Source: Streptomyces griseoloalbus (GTDB taxonomy: Bacteria > Actinomycetota > Actinomycetes > Streptomycetales > Streptomycetaceae). Taken from it: a stretch of DNA of 64,000 nt. The position numbers and the translations under genes were made by a program. The stretch is from assembly GCA_014650015.1 (NCBI GenBank), contig BMUD01000020.1, positions 62,001 through 126,000 of the forward strand. Reading direction: 5' to 3'. Each line of letters starts with the position of its first letter. The first letter of the stretch is position 1. The notes beneath the pieces are model-generated. The model was given only the letters and a program-made list of their open reading frames with translations, had not been told where the DNA came from and did no database searches. Positions 18,635 to 27,721 of this stretch are shown in pieces.

Positions 18635-19807
18635 ATGAGCAGCACCGCCATCACCAACATCGCCACGCTGGTCACCAACGACCCCTCCCTCGGTGACACT
18701 TCCCCCCTCGGCAAGGTCCGGGACGCGGCCGTCGTCATCGACGGCGACCGCATCGTGTGGACCGGTGAATCAAGCAAAGCACCCGCCACTGACAACCGGG
18801 TCGACGCCGGGGGCCGGGCGGTCCTGCCGGGCTTCGTCGACTCCCACTCCCACCTGGTCTTCGCCGGTGACCGCACCGAGGAGTTCAACGCCCGTATGTC
18901 GGGCCGCCCCTACAGCGCCGGCGGCATCCGTACGACCGTCGCCGCCACCCGGGCCGCCACCGACGGGGAACTGGAGGCGAACCTCACCCGTTTCCTCGCC
19001 GAGGCGCTCCGCCAGGGCACCACGACCTTCGAGACCAAGTCGGGCTACGGCCTGACCGTCCAGGACGAGGCCCGCGCCCTGCGCGTCGCCGCCGCCCACA
19101 CCGACGAGGTCACCTACCTCGGCGCCCACATCGTCGCCCCCGAGTACGCCGAGGACCCGGCCGGATACGTGGCCCTGGTCACCGGCGAGATGCTCGACGC
19201 CTGCGCGCCGCACGCCCGTTGGATCGACGTCTTCTGCGAGAAGGGCGCCTTCGACGGCGACCAGGCCCGCGCGATCCTCACCGCGGGGAAGGCGAAGGGA
19301 CTGCACCCGCGCGTCCACGCCAACCAGCTCTCCTACGGCCCCGGCGTCCAGCTCGCCGTGGAGCTCGACGCGGCCAGCGCCGACCACTGCACCCACCTCA
19401 CCGACGCGGACGTCGACGCCCTCGCCCAGGGCTCGACCGTGGCGACCCTGCTGCCCGGCGCCGAGTTCTCCACCCGCGCCGAGTGGCCGGACGCCCGCCG
19501 GCTGCTCGACGCGGGCGTCACCGTCGCGCTGTCCACGGACTGCAACCCGGGGTCGTCGTTCACGTCCTCGGTGCCGTTCTGCGTCGCCCTCGCCGTGCGG
19601 GACATGGGCATGACGCCCGACGAGGCGGTCTGGTCGGCCACGGCGGGCGGCGCGGCGGCCCTGCGCCGCACCGACATCGGCCGGCTGACCCCGGGCGCCC
19701 GGGCCGACCTGACCCTGCTCGACGCCCCGAGCCACGTCCACCTCGCCTACCGCCCCGGGGTCCCACTGGTCAGCGGCGTCTGGCGGAGCGGCGTCCGTGT
19801 GGTCTGA
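18635..19807 (+). CDS. hutI: Imidazolonepropionase
   Basis: 390 residues from ATG at 18635 behind GAGGA, 20 bases after hutF. It opens the ring of imidazolonepropionate to give formimidoylglutamate, the HutF substrate. HutI signatures: [17 protein letters not shown] with the HxH pair, [56 protein letters not shown] with a zinc His, [17 protein letters not shown] with the Asp. Full length. With hutU, the amidase and hutF it completes urocanate to glutamate. Confidence 0.96.
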   Translation: MSSTAITNIATLVTNDPSLGDTSPLGKVRDAAVVIDGDRIVWTGESSKAPATDNRVDAGGRAVLPGFVDSHSHLVFAGDRTEEFNARMSGRPYSAGGIRTTVAATRAATDGELEANLTRFLAEALRQGTTTFETKSGYGLTVQDEARALRVAAAHTDEVTYLGAHIVAPEYAEDPAGYVALVTGEMLDACAPHARWIDVFCEKGAFDGDQARAILTAGKAKGLHPRVHANQLSYGPGVQLAVELDAASADHCTHLTDADVDALAQGSTVATLLPGAEFSTRAEWPDARRLLDAGVTVALSTDCNPGSSFTSSVPFCVALAVRDMGMTPDEAVWSATAGGAAALRRTDIGRLTPGARADLTLLDAPSHVHLAYRPGVPLVSGVWRSGVRVV

Positions 19808-19810
19808 CCT

Positions 19811-19950
19811 CGTGCCGGTTCGGGTTCGGTGTTCGCGGGGTGAGTCTTCGTGCCGGTTCGGGTTCGGTGTTCGCGGGGTGAGTCCTCGTGCGGGTCCGGG
19901 TTCGGTGTCCGCGGGGTCAGCCCCTGCGCCGGTCCGGGTTCGGCCTCCGT
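19811..19950. repeat. 38-bp tandem repeat, about 3.5 copies
   Basis: Units begin at 19811, 19849 and 19887, with a partial fourth from about 19925. Core words shared by all are GGTTCGGGTTCGG or GGTCCGGGTTCGG, and the first three also share CGCGGGGT. The array starts 4 bases after the hutI stop. The rest of the gap to 20154 is plain GC-rich DNA with no gene or clear terminator seen. Confidence 0.85.
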
Positions 19951-20154
19951 GTGGTCGGTCACACGCGCCCGTTCCGGCCAGGGCGTCCGCATGCCCTCAG
20001 CGCCCGCGCCGGTTGCGGCCCGGCGAACGGGTCGCGCCCCGCGCCCGGCGGGCACCCGGTGCCCGGGGCGGGCATCCGGCGCCGACAGGGCGCGGGGCGC
20101 GGTCCCGTCGCTACGGGCGGGCGGCGTCCCGTCGCCACGCGGGGCGACGTCACG

Positions 20155-21069
20155 TCACTCCTCGACGGTCAACCCCCTGCGCAGCTTCACCAGCGTCCGC
20201 GACAGCAGGCGGGAGACGTGCATCTGGGAGATCCCCAGTTCCTCGCCGATCTCCGACTGGGTCATGCCCGCGACGAAGCGCAGGGAGAGGATCTTCCGGT
20301 CGCGCGGCGCCAGTTCGGCGATCAGCGGCTTCAACGACTCGACGTACTCGATGCCTTCGAGCCCGTGGTCCTCGTAACCGATCCGGTCCGCCAGCGCGCC
20401 CTCGGCGTCGTCCTCCTCCGGCTGGGCGTCCAGCGAGGAGGCGGTGTAGGCGTTCGACGCCGCCATGCCCTCGACGACCTCGTCGTTGCTGATGCCCAGA
20501 CGCTCGGCCAGTTCGGCCACGGTGGGCGCCCGGTCCAGCTGCTGGGCCAGCTCGTCCCCGGCCTTGGCCAGGTCGAGCCGGAGCTCCTGCAGCCGGCGCG
20601 GTACGCGCACGGACCACGAGGTGTCACGGAAGAAGCGCTTGATCTCGCCGATGATGGTGGGCATCGCGAAGGTGGGGAACTCCACACCGCGCGACAGTTC
20701 GAAGCGGTCGATCGCCTTGATCAGGCCGATGGTGCCGACCTGGATGATGTCCTCCATCGGCTCGCTGCGCGAGCGGAAGCGGGAGGCGGCGAACTTGACC
20801 AGGGCGAGGTTCAGTTCGACGAGCGTGTTGCGTACGTACGAGTACTCGCGGGTGCCTTCCTCCAGCGACTCCAGGCGCTCGAAGAGGGTCTTGGACAGAG
20901 CCCGTGCGTCGACCGGGCCCACCTCGGCGTACGGGGGGATCTCCGGAAGACCGGCGAGTAGGTCGTCCGGAACGACACTCATGTCGTCCTGCTCGATGGG
21001 ATCCAGATGTTCCGGAGGGGGTGTCGACGTCGCTTTCGGGGTAGGCGATGCGTCGAGCCGGGGTGACAT
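20155..21069 (-). CDS. sigI: SigB/SigF-family RNA polymerase sigma factor, SigI-type
   Basis: 304 residues from ATG at 21069; GGAGG is 5 bases upstream, so the ATG at 21093 is rejected. It is a group 3 sigma factor of the stress/sporulation SigB family. Region 2 is at RNTLVELNLALVKFAASRFRSRSEPMEDIIQVGTIGLIKAIDRF and FPTFAMPTIIGEIKRFFRDTSW; region 3 at VPRRLQELR..LGISNDEV; region 4 at PRDRKILSLRFVAGMTQSEIGEELGISQMHVSRLLSRTL. The N-terminal 50 residues are Pro-rich. It faces away from genes for an anti-anti-sigma and an anti-sigma factor. This arrangement next to hutI matches sigI-arsI-prsI of S. coelicolor, reported as osmotic-stress linked; the symbol rests on that recollection. Confidence 0.88.
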   Translation of the reverse strand: MSPRLDASPTPKATSTPPPEHLDPIEQDDMSVVPDDLLAGLPEIPPYAEVGPVDARALSKTLFERLESLEEGTREYSYVRNTLVELNLALVKFAASRFRSRSEPMEDIIQVGTIGLIKAIDRFELSRGVEFPTFAMPTIIGEIKRFFRDTSWSVRVPRRLQELRLDLAKAGDELAQQLDRAPTVAELAERLGISNDEVVEGMAASNAYTASSLDAQPEEDDAEGALADRIGYEDHGLEGIEYVESLKPLIAELAPRDRKILSLRFVAGMTQSEIGEELGISQMHVSRLLSRTLVKLRRGLTVEE

Positions 21070-21224
21070 GGTGTCCTCCATCGTTCTCGGCATATGGCTG
21101 CCGAAGCCGATACGTGCACTGCGGTGTGCGGCGCCTCCAAAGCCGGCCGTGTCGGGTACGTGTTCTTACTAGCCCTACCCGCTTTCCCGAGCCCACCGCA
21201 AGTGCGTTCTGTTTGCAAATGTCC

Positions 21225-21248
21225 GTTTGCGCGTGATTGTTCGGGTGT
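21225..21248 (+). promoter_or_regulatory. SigB-type promoter-like sequence upstream of arsI
   Basis: GTTT at 21225-21228, 14 bases, GGGTGT at 21243-21248. This matches the Streptomyces SigB-family pattern GNNT-N14-16-GGGTAY except for the fifth base of the -10. It would start about 65 bases before arsI and suggests control of arsI by SigI or a related sigma. Confidence 0.45.
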
Positions 21249-21320
21249 CGGAGTGCTGCCGGAAGGCGTAATGTTCGAGGGCGTCAGTAAGCAGCCACGA
21301 CGTCGGGAGAGAGAGACGGC

Positions 21321-21698
21321 ATGGACCGCGGGACGGTCGGCAGCGCACAGTCGGGCCGGCTTCTGGTCGAGGTGCGAGAAGAGGGCCCCAGTGCCGTCGT
21401 GACCCCGGCGGGTGAGTTGGATCACCACACCGCCGATCTGTTGCGGGAGCCACTGGAGGAATGCCTCGTCAAGGGATTCAAGCGGCTCGTCATCGACTGC
21501 TCCCGGCTGGAGTTCTGTGACTCCACCGGGCTGAACGTGCTGCTCGGTGCCCGGCTGAAGGCCGAGGCCGCCGGAGGTGGAGTCCATCTCGCGGGGATGC
21601 AGCCCGTGGTCGCGCGCGTGTTCGAGATCACGGGAGCGGACGCGGTGTTCACCGTCCACGCCTCTCTCGAGGCGGCGCTGGCCGACGATTCGGCGTGA
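21321..21698 (+). CDS. arsI: Anti-anti-sigma factor (STAS), ArsI-type
   Basis: 125 residues from ATG at 21321, with GGGAGAGAGA upstream. A single STAS domain: LLVEVREEGPSAVVTPAGELDHHTADLLREPLEE, RLVIDCSRLEFCDSTGLNVLL, VFEITGADAVFTVH. The Ser in CDSTGLN is the site that the partner kinase phosphorylates in RsbV/SpoIIAA proteins. In partner switching the unphosphorylated form binds the anti-sigma factor and frees the sigma factor. The kinase/anti-sigma gene follows in the same direction after 233 bases. Confidence 0.88.
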   Translation: MDRGTVGSAQSGRLLVEVREEGPSAVVTPAGELDHHTADLLREPLEECLVKGFKRLVIDCSRLEFCDSTGLNVLLGARLKAEAAGGGVHLAGMQPVVARVFEITGADAVFTVHASLEAALADDSA

Positions 21699-21718
21699 CC
21701 CGCGCGGGCAGGCCCGGC

Positions 21719-21745
21719 GGGGCCCTCCCGCCGCCGGAGGGGCCC
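21719..21745 (+). terminator. Imperfect GC hairpin after arsI
   Basis: GGGGCCCTCC near 21719-21728 can pair with GGAGGGGCCC at 21736-21745 with one bulge. It could end or attenuate arsI transcription before prsI. Confidence 0.4.
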
Positions 21746-21931
21746 TTCCGTCGCGCCTTTTCGCGCGAATACGGGGGTGTCCGCCCGGTCCGCTCGGGCA
21801 GGAGACATCCTGAGCGTTCCGGCTGGGGCGGTCGCGAGAGTGCCGAGAACCGGACGTGCCGTGCGCGCGTGACGGACCGAGGACGGAATTTTTTGAATCG
21901 TGAACTGGTGACACGGTGAGGTGAAGCGCTG

Positions 21932-22504
21932 ATGAGCACCACCCGGCCCTACTCGCCGGGCGACCGCGGTCCGGAGGCCGGCGGCGCTTCCGGGGCGCCC
22001 GGGGGCGGCGCGTCGGCGGGGAGTGCGCCCGACGGCGACGTGGCCGCGTCGACCGCACCGTCGGGGACGTCCGGGCCCTCGGGGGCCTCGGGCGGTGGCC
22101 AGGTCCGCCGGCTGAGCTTCGACGGCCAGAGCGGCGTCGTCCCGCTCGCCCGCGACTTCACCCGCCAGGCGCTGTACGCGTGGGGCTGGCTGCCCGCCGC
22201 CACCGCGGACCAGCGGGCCGCCGCCGAGGACGTCCTGCTCGTCGTCTCCGAACTGGTCACCAACGCCTGCCTGCACGCCGAAGGGCCGGACCATCTCGCC
22301 CTCACCTGTGACAACAAGGTGATCCGGCTCGAGGTCACCGACCGGGGCACGGGCCAGCCGGCCCCGCGCACCCCGCACCGAGCGGGCCGGCCCGGCGGCC
22401 ACGGCATGTTCATCGTGCAGCGACTCTGCCTCGACTGGGGCGTCGTACGGGCCCCGGACGTCGCGGGCAAAACGGTCTGGGCGGAACTCGGAGCCCCCGC
22501 GTAA
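21932..22504 (+). CDS. prsI: Anti-sigma factor / serine kinase (HATPase), PrsI-type
   Basis: 190 residues from ATG at 21932, with GTGAGGTG upstream. Residues 1-55 are a low-complexity Gly/Ala/Ser tail. The rest is a GHKL ATPase of the RsbW/SpoIIAB type: N box VLLVVSELVTNACLHAEGP, G1 box LEVTDRGTGQP, G2 box GRPGGHGMFIVQRL. Such proteins hold a SigB-family sigma factor and phosphorylate the STAS partner. Genetic context makes SigI the target, as in S. coelicolor. The tail is longer than usual for RsbW proteins. Confidence 0.85.
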   Translation: MSTTRPYSPGDRGPEAGGASGAPGGGASAGSAPDGDVAASTAPSGTSGPSGASGGGQVRRLSFDGQSGVVPLARDFTRQALYAWGWLPAATADQRAAAEDVLLVVSELVTNACLHAEGPDHLALTCDNKVIRLEVTDRGTGQPAPRTPHRAGRPGGHGMFIVQRLCLDWGVVRAPDVAGKTVWAELGAPA

Positions 22505-22547
22505 CCCGCCCTGGAGCACCCCCCTTGTTCCGTTCCAGGGCGCTCGC

Positions 22548-22733
22548 GGCCGTTCCGACCGCGGCCTTCCGTACCGCCGGCCGTTCCGACCGCCGCTTTC
22601 CGTACCGTCGGCCGTTCCGACCGGGGCCTTCCGTACCGCCGGCCGTTCCGACCGCCGCTTTCCGTACCGTCGGCCGTTCCGACCGGGGCCTTCCGTACCG
22701 TCGGCCGTTCCGGCCGCGGCTTTCCGTACCGCC
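22548..22733. repeat. 31-bp tandem repeat, six copies
   Basis: Units start at 22548, 22579, 22610, 22641, 22672 and 22703, each beginning GGCCGTTCCG and containing TTCCGTACCG. Two unit types alternate in the first five copies (ending GCC or GTC), so part of the array grew by doubling a two-unit block. It begins 44 bases after the prsI stop. Confidence 0.92.
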
Positions 22734-22752
22734 GGCCGTCCCGCACGACGCC

Positions 22753-22792
22753 CGAGGGGCCTCGCATCCACCACCGGATGCGAGGCCCCTCG
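22753..22792. terminator. Strong bidirectional terminator hairpin
   Basis: A perfect 17-bp stem (22753-22769 with 22776-22792; arms CGAGGGGCCTCGCATCC and its complement) and a 6-base loop. It separates prsI (plus) from the peptide transporter gene ending at 22811 (minus). Confidence 0.88.
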
Positions 22793-22810
22793 GCGTACCA
22801 GGGGGACGGC

Positions 22811-24307
22811 TCAGCGGACGTCGCCCATGAGCGCCTTGACCTTGTTGCGGTACATCCACACGGCCACACCGGCGACCACGGCGAGGGTGGCCTCCATCGC
22901 GACGATGCCCGTCTTGTTCAGGTCGACGCCGGCGATGGAGAGCAGGCCGGTCGTGGCGTCACCGGCGGTGACGGCCAGGAACCAGACGCCCATCATCTGC
23001 GAGGCGTACTTGGCGGGCGCCATCTTCGTGGTGACCGACAGACCGACGGGGGAGAGCAGCAGCTCACCGACGGTCTGCGTGAAGTAGATCGCCACCAGCC
23101 ACAGCGCGGCGGCCTTGTGACCGCCCCCGGCGATGGACAGCGGGGCCAGGAAGAGGAAGAACGACACGCCGACCAGCACCAGGCCGGAGGCGAACTTCAC
23201 GATCGTGCTCGGCTCCTTGCCGCGCCGGTTCAGCGCCAGCCAGATCCAGGCGAAGACCGGGGCCAGCGCCATGATCAGCACGGGGTTGACCGACTGGTAC
23301 CAGGAGACCGGGAAGTCCCAGCCGAGGACGCTGTTCTCGGCCGACGAGTCGGCGAAGATCGACAGGGTCGAGCCACCCTGGTCGTAGATCATCCAGAAGA
23401 TCGCGGCGGCCACGAAGAACCAGATGTACGCGGACATCTTCGACTGCTCGGCGCGGTCCAGGTCCTTGTCGCGCTTGATGCGGGCGATCACCATCACCGG
23501 GACGATCACACCGAGCAGCGTCAGCGGGACCAGGATCCAGTTCAGCGTGTAGTTGCCGGAGAAGCCGACGACGGCGTACGCGACGACGGCGATGCCCGCC
23601 CACAGCGCGGCCTTGCGCAGCGTCGAGGACCGCTCCTGCGCGGACAGCGGCTTCGGCACCACGCTGGACCGCGCGTCCAGGTGACGGCTGCCCAGCAGGA
23701 ACTGCGCCACACCGAGGCCCATGCCCAGCGCGGCCAGCGCGAAGCCCAGGTGCCAGTTGACGCTCTCACCGATGGTGCCGATGATCAGCGGCGCGGCGAA
23801 GGCACCCAGGTTGATGCCCATGTAGAAGACGGTGAAGCCACCGTCCCGGCGCGGGTCGTCCGGGCCCTGGTAGAGCTGGCCGACCATCGTGGAGATGTTG
23901 GCCTTCAGCAGACCGGAGCCGATGGCGACCAGGCCGAGCCCGGCGTAGAAGGTGCCGGTGGACGGCAGGGCCAGCGTCAGGTGGCCCAGCATGATCACCC
24001 CGCCGGCGACGGCGACGGTCTTGCGGGGACCCCACACGCGGTCGCCGAACCAGCCGCCCGGCATCGTGAGCAGGTACACCAGCGAGAGGTACACCGAGTA
24101 GATCGCGGTCGCGGTGCCCGCGCTCAGGTTCAGGCCGCCCGGCGCGACAAGGTACAGCGGGAGCAGAGCCCTCATGCCGTAGTAGGAGAACCGCTCCCAC
24201 ATCTCGGTCATGAAGAGAGTGGCCAGTCCGCGGGGGTGGCCGAAGAAGGTCTTCTCGGAGCCGGGGGTGCCCGGAGTGACCGAGTCCTTCGTCAGGCTGG
24301 ACGCCAT
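22811..24307 (-). CDS. POT family proton-coupled peptide transporter
   Basis: 498 residues from ATG at 24307, with AAGGAA upstream. A 12-14 segment major facilitator protein. The POT/PTR signature ExxERFxYYG is intact (TEMWERFSYYGMRALLPLYLV), and the second signature is FTVFYMGINLGAFAAPLIIGTIGE. Members import di- and tripeptides with protons. The last segments end VAVWMYRNKVKALMGDVR. Transcribed alone; a long upstream gap of 510 bases precedes it. Confidence 0.93.
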   Translation of the reverse strand: MASSLTKDSVTPGTPGSEKTFFGHPRGLATLFMTEMWERFSYYGMRALLPLYLVAPGGLNLSAGTATAIYSVYLSLVYLLTMPGGWFGDRVWGPRKTVAVAGGVIMLGHLTLALPSTGTFYAGLGLVAIGSGLLKANISTMVGQLYQGPDDPRRDGGFTVFYMGINLGAFAAPLIIGTIGESVNWHLGFALAALGMGLGVAQFLLGSRHLDARSSVVPKPLSAQERSSTLRKAALWAGIAVVAYAVVGFSGNYTLNWILVPLTLLGVIVPVMVIARIKRDKDLDRAEQSKMSAYIWFFVAAAIFWMIYDQGGSTLSIFADSSAENSVLGWDFPVSWYQSVNPVLIMALAPVFAWIWLALNRRGKEPSTIVKFASGLVLVGVSFFLFLAPLSIAGGGHKAAALWLVAIYFTQTVGELLLSPVGLSVTTKMAPAKYASQMMGVWFLAVTAGDATTGLLSIAGVDLNKTGIVAMEATLAVVAGVAVWMYRNKVKALMGDVR

Positions 24308-24818
24308 GGTCGTTCCTTGCTGGTCGGGACGCGTCGCGCGAACGTGTACGCGCCCGGTGGGGGGCGGCCGGCACCGGCGGGTCGTCCGTCCGCCCCACGC
24401 CCGGGGGAGGCCGCCCCGGATCGCGGAGCGGTGGACGGCGACCACCGGGATCCACGCCTCGGCACGCGTCCACGCGCGGCGAGGCCCGGCCACAGGTCAT
24501 TCCTTCCGGGGCCGGCGGAAAACCGGCCCGCACACAAAAGAGACCCCCGGCGTCAAATACCGCCGAAGGCCCCTGCGGTGCAACAGGCGTTGATTCACCA
24601 TACGACAGGACTCTGCCGGATATGGAAGGACTTGAGACACGGATCACAGGTTTTCGCGGAACCGCGATCACTCATTCGAAGGTCTCTCCCAGGATCACAC
24701 CCCACACCCGCAGGTCCGTACCGGGGCGGGCGCAGGTGAGAAGCGGGTATGCCGGAGGTAAGAATCAAGCGCGGCGATCACACCCCGGGGCGTGTCGCGG
24801 CGGGACTACCATCACTCC
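24308..24818. other. Divergent intergenic region
   Basis: 511 bases between the peptide transporter (minus) and the response regulator (plus). The region 24540-24680 is less GC-rich than its surroundings and probably carries promoters. An inverted repeat GGGCCGGC...CCGGCC lies near 24508-24529. No coding region is convincing. Confidence 0.55.
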
Positions 24819-25496
24819 ATGACCCGTGTACTGCTCGCCGAGGACGACGCGTCCATCTCGGAGCCGCTGGCCCGCGCTCTGCGCCGGGAGGGCTACGAAG
24901 TCGAGGTGCGTGAGGACGGACCCAGCGCACTCGACGCCGGAATGCAGGGGGGCGTCGACCTGGTGGTGCTGGACCTCGGACTGCCCGGCATGGACGGTCT
25001 GGAGGTCGCCCGCCGGCTCCGCTCCGAGGGGCACACGGTTCCGCTGCTGATCCTGACCGCGCGCGCCGACGAGGTGGACACGGTCGTCGGTCTGGACGCG
25101 GGCGCCGACGACTACGTCACCAAGCCGTTCCGGCTCGCCGAGCTGCTCGCCCGGGTCCGGGCCCTGCTGCGGCGCGGTTCCGCCGAACCCCAGCAGCCGC
25201 CCGCCACCCACGGGGTGCGCATCGACGTCGAGTCGCACCGGGCGTGGATGGGCGAGGAGGAGCTCCAGCTCACCGCCAAGGAGTTCGACCTGCTGCGCGT
25301 CCTGGTGCGGGACGCGGGCCGGGTCGTCACCCGTGACCAGCTGATGCGCGAGGTCTGGGACACCACCTGGTGGTCCTCCACCAAGACCCTCGACATGCAC
25401 ATCTCCTGGCTGCGCAAGAAGCTCGGCGACGACGCGGCCAACCCCCGCTACATCGCGACCGTGCGCGGCGTGGGCTTCCGTTTCGAGAAGAGCTGA
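24819..25496 (+). CDS. OmpR/PhoB-family response regulator
   Basis: 225 residues from ATG at 24819. Receiver domain: acidic pair EDD (8-10), phospho-acceptor Asp52 in VVLDLGLPGMDG, TARADEVD, and Lys in DDYVTKPFRLAELLARV. The C-terminal winged helix is of OmpR type (RAWMGEEELQLTAKEFDLLRVLVRDAGRVVTRDQLMREVW...KTLDMHISWLRKKLGDD...IATVRGVGFRFE). The histidine kinase gene follows after 34 bases, so they form one two-component system of unknown stimulus. Confidence 0.94.
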   Translation: MTRVLLAEDDASISEPLARALRREGYEVEVREDGPSALDAGMQGGVDLVVLDLGLPGMDGLEVARRLRSEGHTVPLLILTARADEVDTVVGLDAGADDYVTKPFRLAELLARVRALLRRGSAEPQQPPATHGVRIDVESHRAWMGEEELQLTAKEFDLLRVLVRDAGRVVTRDQLMREVWDTTWWSSTKTLDMHISWLRKKLGDDAANPRYIATVRGVGFRFEKS

Positions 25497-25530
25497 ACCC
25501 CCGCCGGGGTTCGCCAGTGAGTAAGAGAAC

Positions 25531-26805
25531 ATGCGCCGCCGTCTGATCCAGTCCACGCTCGCCGTGGTGCTCGTCGTGATCGCCGTCTTCGGCGTCTCCC
25601 TGGTGATCGTCGAGACCCGCACGATCAGCGAGAGCGCCCGGGAGCGCGTGGAGTCCGAGGCGGTGCGGCTGGCCAGCATCGTCGACAGCCGGCTGATCGT
25701 CGAGGACCAGGTCACCGCCGCGGTGCTGAGCGACCAGGTCACCGAGGACCGGTACGCCGTCGTCCGGATTCCCGGGAAGCCGCCCATCGAGGTCGGCACC
25801 AAGCCGGACGGCGACGTCATCAGCGCCTCGGCGCCCGGCGAGGAGGGCGAGACCGTCACCGTGCAGGAGCCGCGCTCCTCGGTGACCCGCGAGGTCGGCC
25901 GTACGCTGCTGATCATCGGGCTGGTGGCGCTCCTCGCGGTGATCGCGGCGGTGCTGCTGGCGATCCGCCAGGCGAGCCGGCTCGCCTCCCCGCTGACCGA
26001 CCTCGCGGAGACCGCCGAACGCCTCGGCTCCGGCGACCCGCGCCCCCGCCACCGCCGCTACGGCGTTCCCGAGCTGGACCGGGTCGCGGATGTGCTGGAC
26101 CGTTCCGCCGAGCGCATCGCGCGCATGCTGACCGCCGAGCGGCGCCTGGCCGCCGACGCCTCCCATCAGCTGCGCACCCCCCTGACCGCCCTGTCCATGC
26201 GCCTGGAGGAGATCACCCTCACCGACGACCCGGACACGGTGAAGGAGGAGGCCACGATCGCGCTGGCGCAGGTGGAGCGGCTGACGGACGTGGTGGAGCG
26301 GCTGCTGACCAACTCCCGCGACCCGCGCACCGGCTCCGCGGTCACCTTCGACCTCGACGAGGTGATCAAGCAGCAGCTCGCCGAGTGGCGCCCCGCGTAC
26401 CGCAGCGCCGGCCGTGCGATCGTCACCTCGGGCAAGCGGCACCTGCGGGCGGTGGGCACGCCGGGCGCGGTCGCCCAGGTGCTGGCGGCGCTGATCGAGA
26501 ACTCGCTGATGCACGGGGGCGGCACGGTCGCCCTGCGCACCCGGGTCACCGGCAACCAGGTCGTCGTCGAGGTCACCGACGAGGGCCCAGGCGTCCCCGC
26601 CGACCTGGGCGCGCGGATCTTCGAACGGGCGATCAGCGGCCGCAACTCCACCGGCATCGGCCTCGCCGTCGCCCGCGACCTCGCGGAAGCGGACGGCGGC
26701 CGGCTGGAGATGCTCCAGGCCGCACCGGCCGTCTTCGGCCTGTTCCTCTCCCGCACACCTCCGGAGAAGTCCCGGGACGAGGAGACCCGCCAGACGATCC
26801 GCTGA
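25531..26805 (+). CDS. Membrane sensor histidine kinase
   Basis: 424 residues from ATG at 25531. Two membrane segments (about 7-27 and 127-147) enclose an extracellular sensor of about 100 residues without a recognised fold. A HAMP-like linker (IRQASRLASPLTDLAETAERLGSGDPRPRH) follows. The phospho-acceptor is His212 in ADASHQLRTPLTALSMRL, then N box ALIENSLMHGGG, G1 VTDEGPGVPADLG and the G2 box STGIGLAVARDLAEADGG. Partner of the response regulator just upstream. The stop codon TGA lies inside the first unit of a tandem array. Confidence 0.94.
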   Translation: MRRRLIQSTLAVVLVVIAVFGVSLVIVETRTISESARERVESEAVRLASIVDSRLIVEDQVTAAVLSDQVTEDRYAVVRIPGKPPIEVGTKPDGDVISASAPGEEGETVTVQEPRSSVTREVGRTLLIIGLVALLAVIAAVLLAIRQASRLASPLTDLAETAERLGSGDPRPRHRRYGVPELDRVADVLDRSAERIARMLTAERRLAADASHQLRTPLTALSMRLEEITLTDDPDTVKEEATIALAQVERLTDVVERLLTNSRDPRTGSAVTFDLDEVIKQQLAEWRPAYRSAGRAIVTSGKRHLRAVGTPGAVAQVLAALIENSLMHGGGTVALRTRVTGNQVVVEVTDEGPGVPADLGARIFERAISGRNSTGIGLAVARDLAEADGGRLEMLQAAPAVFGLFLSRTPPEKSRDEETRQTIR

Positions 26806-27041
26806 CCGCGACCCGCGACCCGCTGACCGCGCCACCCGCTGACCGCGACCCCGATTCGCCAACCGCCGACCGCGCGACCCGCTGACCGCGCGACCCGCTG
26901 ACCGCGACCCCGATTCGCCACCCGCTGACCGCGACCCCGATTCGCCACCCGCTGACCGCGACCCCGATTCGCCAACCGCCGACCGCGCGACCCGCTGACC
27001 GCGCCACCCGCCGACCGCGCGACCCGCCGACCGCGATCCGC
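26799..27041. repeat. Compound tandem array of 16-bp and 27-bp units
   Basis: The words CCGCTGACCGCG and CCGCCGACCGCG recur about twelve times. Four copies are followed by CCCCGATTCGCC, making a longer 27-bp unit. The array starts within the last codons of the kinase gene (CGCTGA) and ends about 20 bases before the GtrA stop. All minus-strand frames through it read as RGQRVA repeats and are not genes. Confidence 0.9.
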
Positions 27042-27062
27042 CCATGCCGCCCGCCGGGACGG

Positions 27063-27611
27063 CTACGGCACGTGTTGCTTCGGGCGGCCGCCGCCGCCCT
27101 CGGGGAGCGGCCCCGACCCCGCCACCGGTTCACGCACCGGCAGCGCACGGAACACCCACGTGCGGTAGGACCAGAAGCGGAACAGGGTCGCCACGGCGAT
27201 GCCGAAGAACTTGAAGATGTTGCTCTGCAGCGGGCTGTCCCAGCCGAAGCCGTACGTCGCCGTGTAGAGCACCCCGTTCTCGATCACCAGGCCGATCGCG
27301 CTGAACAGCAGGAACAGGGACATTTCCCTGGTCCGCCCGGACTTGTCGCGGTCCCGGTAGGTGAAGTAACGGAAACCGACGTAGTTGAAGATGATCGCCA
27401 CGACGGTCGCGATGACGCTCGCCCGCACCACCTGGAGGTCGGTCACCTGCCGGACCAGGTTGAACACGAGCAGATTGACCAGCAGACCCGCTCCGCCGAC
27501 CGCGCCGAACTTCGCGACCTCCCGGACGACCCGGTCGATGCGCTGCCGCACGGTGCCGCGCGGGGCAGGGGCCGGGGCCGTGGTCGGAGGCCCAGAGGAA
27601 CCGCGTCCCAT
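27063..27611 (-). CDS. GtrA family membrane protein
   Basis: 182 residues from ATG at 27611; GGGAG lies about 11 bases upstream. A GtrA domain with four membrane segments: KFGAVGGAGLLVNLLVFNLV, ASVIATVVAIIFNYVGFRYFTYR, MSLFLLFSAIGLVIENGVLY, and SNIFKFFGIAVATLFRFWSYRTWVF. The motifs F.AVGG, N(Y)..FR and FWSYRTWVF are typical. GtrA proteins are thought to move lipid-linked sugars across the membrane for cell-surface polymer decoration; the substrate is unknown. The tails are Pro/Gly-rich. Confidence 0.93.
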   Translation of the reverse strand: MGRGSSGPPTTAPAPAPRGTVRQRIDRVVREVAKFGAVGGAGLLVNLLVFNLVRQVTDLQVVRASVIATVVAIIFNYVGFRYFTYRDRDKSGRTREMSLFLLFSAIGLVIENGVLYTATYGFGWDSPLQSNIFKFFGIAVATLFRFWSYRTWVFRALPVREPVAGSGPLPEGGGGRPKQHVP

Positions 27612-27721
27612 GGTCGTACCGACTCCCGTCCGTCGGTTGGCGTCAACCAGTCCATGCTAACCACCCGTCCTCGCGATCTTCCTGCCGACGGATGCCGTCA
27701 CCGGGGACCGTGCGGGACGGA

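Noticed and set aside
22540-22745. 31-bp repeats considered as a CRISPR array
   Set aside because: There are no unique spacers; units follow each other directly and no cas genes are near.
26166-27148. Minus-strand frames encoding RGQRVA repeats
   Set aside because: They are translations of the tandem array and of the antisense of the histidine kinase.
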